Assembly: GCA_027625915.1 (NCBI GenBank)
Contig: JANTQA010000020.1
Coordinates: 930,001 to 994,000, forward strand
DNA: 64,000 nt
Reading direction: 5' to 3'
From: Anaeramoeba flamelloides
Lineage: Eukaryota > Metamonada > Anaeramoebidae
In this document: positions 32,908 through 43,113 of the stretch, one piece after another
Numbering within the stretch: the first letter of the stretch is position 1
How the letters are laid out: every line of letters begins with the position of its first letter
The notes under the pieces: generated by a model
Seen by the model: the letters and a program-made list of their open reading frames with translations, nothing else
Database searches by the model: none
Told to the model about the DNA's origin: nothing
Position numbers and translations under genes: made by a program

Positions 32908-33084
32908 CTAATCCGTACCTAAATAATTACCTGGTACTAAACCTTCTTTACCTTCTTGATTTGCTACAGTCCACCACCCACTTTCATCTTTTTTGATAAT
33001 TGTATAGGTTTGATTTGTAACTAACCGTAGTTCGCTCTCGTCAATAGGTTCATAATCAAATAATGCAATGTATTGTTCAGTCAT
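32908..33084 (-). CDS. Stand-alone SH3-domain protein (58 aa)
   Basis: A complete small frame, MTEQYIALFDYEP... to ...PGNYLGTD, then TAG. It is an SH3 domain from end to end: ALFDY (7-11, the ALYDY motif), acidic ESEL (16-19, RT loop and the ELRL strand), GWW (36-38, with the ligand-contacting Trp), and GLVPGNYL (48-55, the 3-10 helix Pro and Tyr). These are the residues that bind proline-rich PxxP peptides, so binding should be intact. The length is that of a bare domain (~55-60). Codon use and GC content are well above the flanks. A GGTACG near the end could be a donor to a further exon, and AG before the ATG could be an acceptor, so it might be one exon of a larger adaptor; I found no partner exon on this strand. 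Confidence 0.8.
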   Translation of the reverse strand: MTEQYIALFDYEPIDESELRLVTNQTYTIIKKDESGWWTVANQEGKEGLVPGNYLGTD

Positions 33085-34714
33085 AAAATATCCTTCAGTG
33101 AAAATTAAAAAAATGAGAAAAAATGAATATCAATGAAACAAACTAGATTAAAAATTTGTAAATTATTTTTCCTCTATTTTGATTTAATTTTTTATTTTAA
33201 TAAAGAAGGGAATGGTTGTGTAAGTTTCTTCTCTTTAAAGTTCTGATCATTAAAGTATGGAAAGTTTTTTTTAACCTCAAAATTTTCGACTTCAATATAC
33301 AATTTTTAGTCTTTCTTCGTTCGGCAATAATTCATTTTATCTGGGAAATATTTCAAAACTAAAGCAATATTTAAAGAGGTGTGTTATTAGAGTTATTGTT
33401 GTTGATTGTGAGTTTTGGAGATCATTTGTCTTATTGTCTCTCCTTGAAAACTTCGTTTTCTTTTGATTTTTTTATTTGTCAAAAATTGTTTTTGATTTAT
33501 AAAAAGTTTTTAATTTGACAAATAAATTTAAAAATTGTAATAGAATTAAATAAAAATATTCAAAATAATTTCTGCTTGTACGAAATTGGTCGTATCACAA
33601 TAATTATTTCAGATGTCTAAGAATACTTATTATTATATATTTTGGTGGATTATAGAATGGGATTATTTTTACAATAAAACCCTTATTTAATATTTTGAAG
33701 AAATGATTGATCTGGGATTTTTCTTCTTATAATTCTAGTGGTATTTGGGACAGAAAAATAAAATATAGAATTTTATCAAAATTGGTTCATTATGAAAGAA
33801 TTGCCAAAAAAATCAAGTTGATCCAATCGACTATACAGAATAAAAATAGTACAAAAATTTTAGTTACTTTTTTTTTCTTTAAAACACTTTTGTTTTTTGA
33901 AATATGTCAAAATTTTTTAAGGAATTCAAAGATAAAAATCCAAAAACTTTCAATTAAAAAGTTTTTTACAATCCAATATTTTTCAAAACATTAATTTAAA
34001 ATAAATTTCCACTTTTTGGTTTTCATAAAAAGAGTTTCAGGTTATTGAAATTTCAATAATATTTTTCTTTTCTAAAATTTCAAAAATTTTAATTAAATTC
34101 AATATGTTATCTTTTGTTCATTATTATTTTTTACTCATTTTTGGCTTATAAAAGTTTGTGTCAACTTTTGAAATTTGAAAAAATATGTAAGAATATCAGA
34201 GACTGAAATTTTGCAGGCTGTCTGTTTGAAAGTTCAAAAAAGTCGCGAAAGTATTTGTATGGATGTGCTATTCTTGTCATGTTCTTGAGGAGACTCAGAA
34301 GATCAAATATAGTATCGTTTTATACCAAAATGATTACATTTTTGGAATTTTTTGAATCACAAAAATAAAAAAAAAAAAAAAGAAAATAATAGTAAAATTA
34401 TAGTAATTGGACCCGTTTTTATCAACATTTTCAATTGTTAAAGTTCCTTTTTGAATAATTTACCAATAAAATATCAAAAAAATTATTTTATATCGAATCC
34501 ATTAACTTATAAAATTATTTTTTATTTGGTACCACAACCCTATTTAAAAAAAAAAAGATTTCTTTTGATTCCATTTCAAAGTAAAATAATTTTCGTATCA
34601 AGAATAAACATAAAAATATTAGGATTTCTGAATGGGTGTTTAAAACAACAATTTTAAGAAGAAAAACCTTAAATATTTATTTTTTTGAGAAATATTAGAT
34701 TCTTTTTTAAAGTA

Positions 34715-35060
34715 CTATTGTCAAAATAACTTGCACAGAAAAGTTTAATTCATGATTCAAAATAAAAGGTGTGTTTCTTTGTTTTCGAAGACTCATTACT
34801 TTATAAGATTTAAGAAACTGGTAATAAACCTCAAATAAATATAGTATTTGGTTTCTTAAAGTTCTATTATTAAAAAAGAAATTCAAAAAATGAAGGATCA
34901 AATGTATGAAATTTATCTCAAAAAATAGAGTTAATTTTTAAAAAGAATTTTTTTCATCAAAAATAAAAGAGTAATTTTTTGATTAATTTGAAAAAAAACT
35001 ACAAATTTCAATAAAAACGGAGTATAATTAAAAAAATTTTGAACAAATTCACATAATTTA
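34715..35060 (+). repeat. Dispersed repeat, copy 1 of 2
   Basis: Matches 58090-58400 at moderate identity: GTGTGTTTCTTTGTTTTCGA, AAAGTTCTATTATT, TTATCTCAAAAAATAGAGTT. No coding capacity. A much weaker likeness is seen around 300-540, including ATCGAGTTAAT. Confidence 0.5.
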
Positions 35061-35323
35061 AAAGTAAATACCCCTCCCCAATTTAAATAAAAATGAACCA
35101 TTGTTTTTTTTTAAAAAAAAGTTCATACTATATTCAAACATAAAAAATTAAAAAAGTTTTGATTCTACAAATCTTATAAAAAAAGTGTATTGCCTTTTTT
35201 AAAATCACTGTACATAAATTTGGATCTTATTATTTTTGAACTTTGAGATGAAATTATATTTTTTATTATTAGTATTTATATGTTTTAATTACTTGAATTT
35301 TTAATTACGTATGCATATAAATA

Positions 35324-35430
<107 letters not shown>

Positions 35431-35559
35431 ATATTTATGTATGTATAGATAATAGAAATAATCACTTTTTTATTCAAGGGGGGGTAGTTTAATTGAAGAA
35501 CTTAAACATATTCTATGAGTTTTATCCATTTCTCTTCTCAAACGAAAAATTTCAATTTT

Positions 35560-36024
35560 TAACTCTGATCATTTTTTCTCATTTTGGAAATTATTTTTTT
35601 CTGTTTTTTACTTGTAATTTTTTTTTTTTTCTTCTTTTTTTTTCTTTCTTTTTTATTATTTTTTTAAAAATTTAATTAGAAAAAAAAAATGTTAGAAACT
35701 CTAAATTAGCACCAAGAAAATTAAGGTTTTCTATTTTCGTCACATGAATACATTTACAATTAAAAAAACTTATTGCAAACAATTTTAAGTTTCCAAAAGA
35801 AATTGAGAAATTTTGCACCAAAATTTCAATGAAAAAGGAATAAAAAATTTTTCAACATTTTTTTTTTGAAATGTTTCATTTTTTCGAGTATTTCATTTAT
35901 GAATCTGAAATCTAATCTGAAGTTTATTATTTCTCTTATTTCTAAACAATTCGAGTTTGTTTGATTCCTAAAAAAAAGTGAATTTTTCATTTTTGGCTGG
36001 GCACTTTGAGTAAAATAGAGTTTA
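35560..36024 (+). repeat. Dispersed repeat, copy 2 of 2
   Basis: Same family and direction as 25060-25532. It ends in CTTTGAGTAAAATAGAGTTTA, immediately before the AT microsatellite. Confidence 0.6.
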
Positions 36025-36028
36025 TACA

Positions 36029-36074
<46 letters not shown>

Positions 36075-36598
36075 TTTGTGTGTATCTGTAATTGATATAC
36101 CAAGTTTAAAAAAGTGTTATAAAAAAAGTTTTGTAAAAGTATCTGAAAATACAGATGACAAACTTAAATATACCTATTTTCAGAGACTATATTTAAAAAC
36201 TTTTTTTGAAAGAAATATATTTGGTTAAATAAGAACCCTACATGAAGTGAAGATCTTTTAAATAATGTTATTTTCCAATTAATTACGGAGCATTTTTCTT
36301 TCAAGTTCCAACAATATCCCACTGTTTCGTTGGTTGAAAAACCCCAAAGATCTTTACAAAATCAATAAAAAATGACATTTCTAGAGAATGAATTAAGCTT
36401 ATTTATAGAACTTTAAGACAAAATTTTAATTCAGTACACATTTGTTTTTAACAGTCGTTGTATTGTTTCGGAAAAAATCAAAATCCAATCAAAATGCAAC
36501 AAATAATTTGAAAAACAAATAATTTATTTTAGTGATAATTATCGGATAAGAAAAATGATAACCACTTTATTTGGGCTAAAGTCTTTCGTTTTTAGACT

Positions 36599-37564
36599 TT
36601 AGTCTTGGTTTTGTTTTGTAATGTTTTCCAAATCTTCAGACGGATCACCGTCACTTTCATTGGGAGATCTACTTTTAACAGAAGCATTTTTCTGTTCTTT
36701 TTTTTCAGAGTTCAATAAAAATTGCTTTTCTTCACGAGCTGTTTCCTTGTCGTTTGTGCCCTTTTCTTTTTTCTCAAATTTGTGTTTGCCTGTAATTATT
36801 CCCCATAAAGTAACCACTCTATCGTCACAGCGCTTCGTGTAAAGGCAGTAGTGTTGGATCATAAAGAGAATATCGAAGGATATGGAGAGAATCCCTAAGG
36901 CAACCTTAGGAAGATTACCAAGCTCAAACAGGGACCAGTCGTGCTTAGCCCAGGAGTCCATGATCATTTGCAAGATTGACAAGGCCCCGCCTGTGAAATC
37001 TAAAATGATGTTTTCGATCGACCACCCGATTGTGCTTTTTCTTTTATAATTCATCCAAGCCTGAGGGATGTATTTAAAGATTGTCAGGGTCAGTTTGATG
37101 TACCCTAAAAAGTTGAGGAAATCCAACCAAGTGACGGCCTTTGACGAAGATGCAACAATAATTGCAATTGGGATGGAGACCCACATTATTCCCGTAATTA
37201 CTTTGGCAATCCAATGCCAAGTCTGTTTCCCCTTGGGATAAATTATGCATTGGATAATTTGGATCAGTGTAAGTATCAGTGCATGGATCGCAAAGACAAC
37301 GTCGTTGACCCTCACGGGGCTAGGTGATCCTGGGTGTTCCTCAAAGTACTCGTTCTTGACATATTTGGACCAAAAGAGGACGCAATTAAAAACGGTGTAG
37401 CACGTAAAGCCGGTTAAATTGAATCCGAGAAACTCAAACGAAAGACCATCCACCCTTTTCCGTTGCCAATTCTCAATTGCCTGTGGATAAAAGGATAACG
37501 ACCATGCGATGGTGTACATGAAGCCAATAATTAAAGAAACAGTTTGTTCAGCATGAGAGACCAT
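36599..37564 (-). CDS. CTNS: Cystinosin, lysosomal cystine/H+ transporter
   Basis: A 321-residue intronless frame with seven hydrophobic segments and two PQ-loop repeats: YPQAIENWQRKRVDGLSFEF (PQ at 27-28) and YIPQAWMNYKRKSTIGWSIE (PQ at 167-168). LDFTGG (188-192) holds D189, matching a proton-coupling Asp of cystinosin. The second-repeat pattern PQAWMN..RKST.GWSI separates cystinosin from other PQ-loop families. It should export cystine from lysosomes with protons. Human cystinosin (367 aa) has a long glycosylated luminal N-terminus and a C-terminal GYDQL sorting signal; this protein starts almost at the first membrane segment and has no GYDQL. Its hydrophilic tail has E-K-Q-F-L-L (279-284), which fits the acidic-dileucine lysosomal signal. 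A young TTAA foldback lies 208 bp upstream of the ATG. Confidence 0.92.
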   Translation of the reverse strand: MVSHAEQTVSLIIGFMYTIAWSLSFYPQAIENWQRKRVDGLSFEFLGFNLTGFTCYTVFNCVLFWSKYVKNEYFEEHPGSPSPVRVNDVVFAIHALILTLIQIIQCIIYPKGKQTWHWIAKVITGIMWVSIPIAIIVASSSKAVTWLDFLNFLGYIKLTLTIFKYIPQAWMNYKRKSTIGWSIENIILDFTGGALSILQMIMDSWAKHDWSLFELGNLPKVALGILSISFDILFMIQHYCLYTKRCDDRVVTLWGIITGKHKFEKKEKGTNDKETAREEKQFLLNSEKKEQKNASVKSRSPNESDGDPSEDLENITKQNQD

Positions 37565-37772
37565 ATTAATAAGTTAAATGTCTTTGGGATTTTTGAGATG
37601 GAATGCAAGGAAAGACGCTATTTGAAGAAATTTCTTTGTTTACTGTTTTTTGGTTTTAGTTTGTTTGGGAAAATAAAGAGCAAAATGTAAGGCTATTGGT
37701 AAAGGAACAAAAGATCAAAAATGATAATTTCTCATTTTTTATTTTCCCCAAAAAAGCTTTGCTAAATATTAA

Positions 37773-38324
37773 GGTTTACAATCCCTGAAACTGGAAAAAA
37801 GATTATCTTGTATTGGATGTGGCAACTTGTTATTTTGGTTCTTAGCTGATCGATCCACAACTAAGTTTGGATCGTATAGGTGGTTGAAAAAGGCTATTTT
37901 TGTCATTTTATTTTTTTTTTTTCCGAAATCCGAATTGATGAGTCTAAGATTAATTAATTGGAAGATATTTAATTGGTAATTGAGTTTTTTGTTTTGTCTG
38001 TTGTAATTTTTATTTACACTTTGTATTATTTGATGCTTGTAAAAAAAATTTTTTTTATTTACTCCTAATTCTGTAAAAGGAAAATGATAATTTCAATTGA
38101 CAACCCAAAAATTAACACTTTCAATTCAATACCTTACAATTAATTAATCTTAGACTCTTCAATTTGGATTTCGGAAAAAAAAAAAATAAAATGACAAAAA
38201 TAGCCTTTTTCAACCACCTATACGATCCAAACTTAGTCGTGGATCGATCAGCTAAGAACCAAAATAACAAGTTGCCACATCCAATACAAGATAATCTTTT
38301 TTCCAGTTTCAGGGATTGTAAACC
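37773..38324. mobile_element. TTAA-flanked foldback, GGTTTA family, young copy (552 bp)
   Basis: Ends are exact inverted copies (GGTTTACAATCCCTGAAACT and complement) next to TTAA at 37769-37772 and 38325-38328. The arms run about 190 bp each with only about five differences by eye, one a change in a poly-T run. The spacer (about 37970-38125) has no frame. Near-identical arms and an intact target duplication suggest recent insertion. The same family is at 13678-14231. Confidence 0.88.
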
Positions 38325-39599
38325 TTAAAGTGTATTAACCATCATAAAAAGAAAAATTCTGAGAACAAACCTTTTTTGCCACGAACTAACAATAAAAGTC
38401 ATTAAACAAAGAAGACAAAATTTAATTAATCTCTTTGAGAGTTAATTTCGAGTCAAAGTGAAAAAATTGAGATTATATTTTTTTTTGTCTTGTTCTTCTG
38501 TTTAAAGTGTTGAAAAATTAGTATTTCATTTTAACAGTCTGTTTTTAAAATTAATTTCTTCTATTGAGTCTTTACCCCGATTTTGTGAATATCATTTGGT
38601 TTTGTTCATTAACCATTTTCTGAGATTGAATTCTAAAATCAATTTTTTGGGATTGATTTGGTATTAATAACCAATTGGTGAAAAATTAGTCTTTCATTTT
38701 AACAGTCTGTTTTCAAAAGTGTCTTAAAAACAAATTTCATCCACTTTTGAGCTTTTTGAGGGTGATTTTTTAATGTATTTGTATTAACCTATTTTGCAAA
38801 TTCTAACTATTTGAACCAAACAACTAAAAGCGATCTTGTGAGATTACTTGCTTATTTTACTCATTGAAATGGCGAAAAAGATAATACTTTGATCTTGGTT
38901 TTAATAATCTTCCAAAGTATTCTTGGAACAAAAGAACATCAAACTAGATCAGCAGAATTAAGATTGCACTCATTGATTCCGCTTTTGAAATCCCAATGTT
39001 TAGGATTGTGACTGGAAGATACAGTATACAGTAGATCCGCATAGCCCATGTTAACACCACAAGCCTACTAAATAAAATGGTGCAAAAAGTATGACTAAAG
39101 ACGCAAAGAAATAACCATTATTGTCAGATCAAAAGTAAATACAAAAGTGTTTGTATCTGCATTCAAAACACGTTTAAATTTCATCTGGTTACTGAAAAAG
39201 TCTCAAAATGCAATTACGAGGAGAACTGAAATACACCAAAAAGCCAAATAAATTACAATTAAAAAATCTTTAATTTTTTGAAAAAAAAGAATAAAATTAG
39301 TATGAAGAATTACAAATTGGGTATTTCTAAAAAAGTGGGGAATTTTTTTTTTAATTTCATAAAACATCATCTTTTTTAGTGGGGGTTCGTTAATTGGCAA
39401 TTCCAAATAAAGTGAAATATTAATGCTGATTGGATCAAGGTAATTATTTCAGAATATGTTGATTTAAATATTTCTAAATAAGGAAGAAAAAAATACTACT
39501 TTTAAGTATATGAAAATCTCACAAATAAAATAAGTATATGGCAATCTTTAAAAAAAAATATAAAATCAAAATTTAGAAATTAGGGGAGTATTGTAGTGT

Positions 39600-39990
39600 G
39601 CGTTGGAGTGCCTAGGTTTACTTGAGATTTTCTGTTTCATTTGTTAAGTGTTCTATGTTTTTTTGAGGTTTTCTATTTTATTAGTGAAGTGTTCTAGGTT
39701 TTTTTTATATTTTTTTGAAATAAATAGAAAATTTTAAAAAATTTTGGTTTATTTCATAAAGTAAAAAAAAAACTTCAGAAAATCTATCCATTTTTCAAAT
39801 AAACAGAAAACTCAAGAAAGCTAAACAGCGTTTTTTTTAATTTTTGAAATGAAAAAAAAATTTAATATAATTTCTTTTTATTTCAAAAAGTAAAAAAAAA
39901 CAGAATAGTGGTTTTTCAGAATTCAAAGGAATGGAGTAAAATCTTTGATTTAACTCAATTATTTTAAATTCTGAAAAACCTAACGGTAAA
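39600..39990. repeat. Hairpin-cluster repeat, site 7
   Basis: Three consecutive hairpins, about 39695-39775, 39830-39905 and 39908-39985. They are introduced by GGAGTGCCTAGGTTTACTTG and GAAGTGTTCTAGGTTTTT and closed by AAAAACCTAACGG. The order (linker, AT hairpin, AAACTCAAGAAA linker, ..AGAATTC..GGAGTAAAATC hairpin) matches sites 5, 8 and 9. Confidence 0.7.
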
Positions 39991-41479
39991 AAGGGGGGAT
40001 TAAAAACACCCCCCTTAAACTTTAAAAAACAAAAAAAAAAAATATAGTACTTTTTTTGGTAATAACTCGTGTGACCAATTTCAATAAAAAACTTGAAATA
40101 TGGAAGGGTTACAAATGATTTTCAAACATTTTAAGGCAGTTATATGTTTTAAATTTGATTTTGAAAAATTTTTTGAGATTATAAAAGTTATGAAAACGAT
40201 GGTTTTTTTCAAACAAAAAGAAAATAATAAAAACCAATTTTCACCCCTAAAAAATATCAGATAAAATCGAGATCAGAAAATTTGATATATTTTATTACTG
40301 TAATATAATACTAATAAAAAAATTGAAATATTATCAAGAACCAATAAATGATATTTAATGCTTTTGTATCTTTAAACACTTTTTTCAAGATTGAGTTTAA
40401 TAAATATATTTTAAAATCAATTAGTCCCACTTCTTTGGAAATCGCTTTTTGTGCTTTTTGGTTTTCGGCTCTCTTGTTATTTAAAGTTGAAGTGCAATAA
40501 AATTTCAATTTTGAAATCTGATTTTTATTTAGGATTATTCCCACTCAAAACACATTACATTAAAAAAAATAACCAATTAATGTAAATAGCTATCACAAAT
40601 TGTAATTTATTTATTTGAAAGTATTTAATTCTTTCAAAAGAAGATAACCGAAAATTGGCATTGTGATTAAAATTCTTTCCACTTAGTTATTGGAATATAT
40701 GGGTTTAATTTATTTAAAATAAACCCAAAAAAAAAAAAAAATTCCAATATTCCTCAGATATATTTTCAGTTGAAGATTTAACCTTATTCAATAATAATTA
40801 AATCAAGAATTAAATAAATTTTCAAAAGAGTAATAATACTCAGAGAGTTAAAGATTTAAGAGACAGATACCCAAGATTAAAACTTGAATTCTAAGGGATG
40901 GGAATATATTTATTGAATAATACACCACTTCCAAATAAATACAACAGCTCTTTTTTATTAAAAGATCCTTTCTCATATTTCAAAAAACAATAAATAAATT
41001 AAATTAACTTTTTTGGAGTGGGCTTCTTGATTGTTTCACCTTATTTAAGTGATAAAAATGAGTTGAATTGTTTAATAAACTTTATTCCAGTCGAAAAGTT
41101 TCAGTCAAAAAAATAATTGAAATGATGTGTTTTTTAATGTTTTTATTTTATTTTATTTTTTTTTTGTGGAGTAAAATAAACAAAATTCACAGATACTTTG
41201 AAGGTTTTGAAGAAGTGGAAATTTATTCAAACTTACAGTGATCAAAATAATGCTCAACCAAGGCAAAATAATCGATGTTTCCAAATACAACCTTTACTTT
41301 TTTTTCTTATTGTTCCAATTTAAAATCCAATTTACTATCCAACAGTATAACTAATTTCAAATCAATTTTGTAGATAAACTACTTGAGTTTTTATATAAAT
41401 TTTAAATTATTAATACAATTTGTTCAAAATTTTTCATATTTTTTCTTCTATTTTTCTTTAATTTTTTTTGTATTTCGAA

Positions 41480-42358
41480 TATGACCATTGTGAAAAAAAT
41501 TTGATTCATTAAAAAAAATTGTGTTAGTCAAAAATATGTTTTCGTTTTTTAAATAATGAATATTAGCAAAATAGTTTTTGATCAAATCAAAATTTTATAA
41601 CAAAACTTACATTTAATAAAAACCAAAGTCATTATCAATAATAATTTTCAAAAGTAATATTATCTTGTTGAATTTTAACCTTTTAGAATTACTGTGGAAC
41701 TCTAAAACCAAAAATTTATTTTTAATTGTAAACTTTACTTCAAATAAGAGAAATATTTAATAGGAAATATTAAAATCTATTAATTCAATAAGATTTATAT
41801 CATTCTTAAGGAACGCAAATTTATCAAGGTTAATCTTAAATATCCTTTTAAACCAAATTGAATAATAAAATCTTCCAAAAAAAGCTGTTTTTTCAAAAGA
41901 GATTGTTTTCTACTAATGTTTACAATCAAAACATCAAAATACCGAAATATCAAGATTTCCGAAATTATTTAAATTCTTTAAATCCCCATAGATAAACCTT
42001 AATTTAAAACATTTATTAATTTTTGGTCTTCCCAAACAATGATTAACTTGACCTTGGAATGCAATCTAATAAAAAAAAATTAACATTTTTAGTAAAGTTT
42101 ACAATTAAAAATAAATTTTTGGTTTTTTGAGTTCCACAGTAATTCTAAAAGGTTAAAATTCAACAAGATGATATTACTTTTGAAAATTATTATTGATAAT
42201 GACTTTGGTTTTTATTAAATGTAAGTTTTGTTATAAAATTTTGATTTGATCAAAAACCATCTTGCTAATAATTATTATTTAAAAAACGAAAACACATTTT
42301 TGACTGAACCAATTTTTTTTAATGAACCAAATTTTTTTTCATATTGGTGACATTTTTA
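41480..42358. mobile_element. Large foldback element, about 880 bp
   Basis: Arms of about 250 bp (41480-41750 and 42090-42358) are near-identical inverted copies, for example CTTTTAGAATTACTGTGGAA against TTCCACAGTAATTCTAAAAG and ATAACAAAACTTACATTTAA against its complement. The spacer of about 340 bp has no gene. The tips (ATGACCATTGTGA; complement of TCATATTGGTGACA) are diverged, and no target duplication is clear. Confidence 0.75.
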
Positions 42359-43113
42359 TCCAAAATTTATTCTATTTTATAAAATATAAATCTTCGCAAT
42401 TTGATCCTTCTTATTTAGAATTTCTTTTTAAATAATAGAACTTTAAGTTATCAATACCATGTTTTCAAAGTGTTTATTTCCAGTTTCTTTGATTGGTTAA
42501 TGTATAGGTCTCATATTAAACAAAAAATACTTTTTATTTTGAAACATAATTATCTTTTCTACACACCTATTGTGATAATAGTATTTTTCCAATATCATAA
42601 AAATGGATTAAAATGCATTCTTTTAAAAACAATAATTCATTTCTGAAAACATGATTTAAAAGTAAGAGTGATCCTTTTGTTCTTGAAGTCTTGTTTTTTC
42701 GATTTCATGATAATGTTAAAAAGTTTTTTAAATTTGTTCTTAAAGTTGTTGGAAACTGTTTTTCAATTATAAGCCCCTTAATGTGTTGGAAATTATCACC
42801 AAGGTTTCTTGAAGTTATTCTAATGGGATAATCTAAAAACCAAGATCATTTTTTTTTATAATTGTAAGTATTTTTTTTTTTTGTAAATTCAGTTTCAGAA
42901 GGTTTTGCTTTTTAAAAGAAACACCTTTATATTTTTTTTTAAAAAGTTTCAAAAAGAAAAATTCCTTTTCAAAATTTTAAATTTCTTTTTGATTCTTTTT
43001 TTTGATTTTTTTGTTTGCTTTCTTAATGAAAATAATTTTTAATTTTTTTTATTAATTCAACAATCGATCCTTTATTTTTTTTTTATTCTAGATCCCTAAA
43101 CACACCTAAAAAA

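Larger units (their letters stand above)
37565..43113. other. Repeat-rich gap between cystinosin and NAC-alpha
   Basis: No gene was recognised. It contains a near-perfect TTAA foldback (37773-38324), a direct repeat of about 38 bp at 38508 and 38671 (AATTAGT(A/C)TTTCATTTTAAC), hairpin-cluster site 7 (39600-39990) and a large inverted repeat (41480-42358). 40000-41480 and 42360-43100 are AT-rich with nothing recognisable. Confidence 0.6.
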
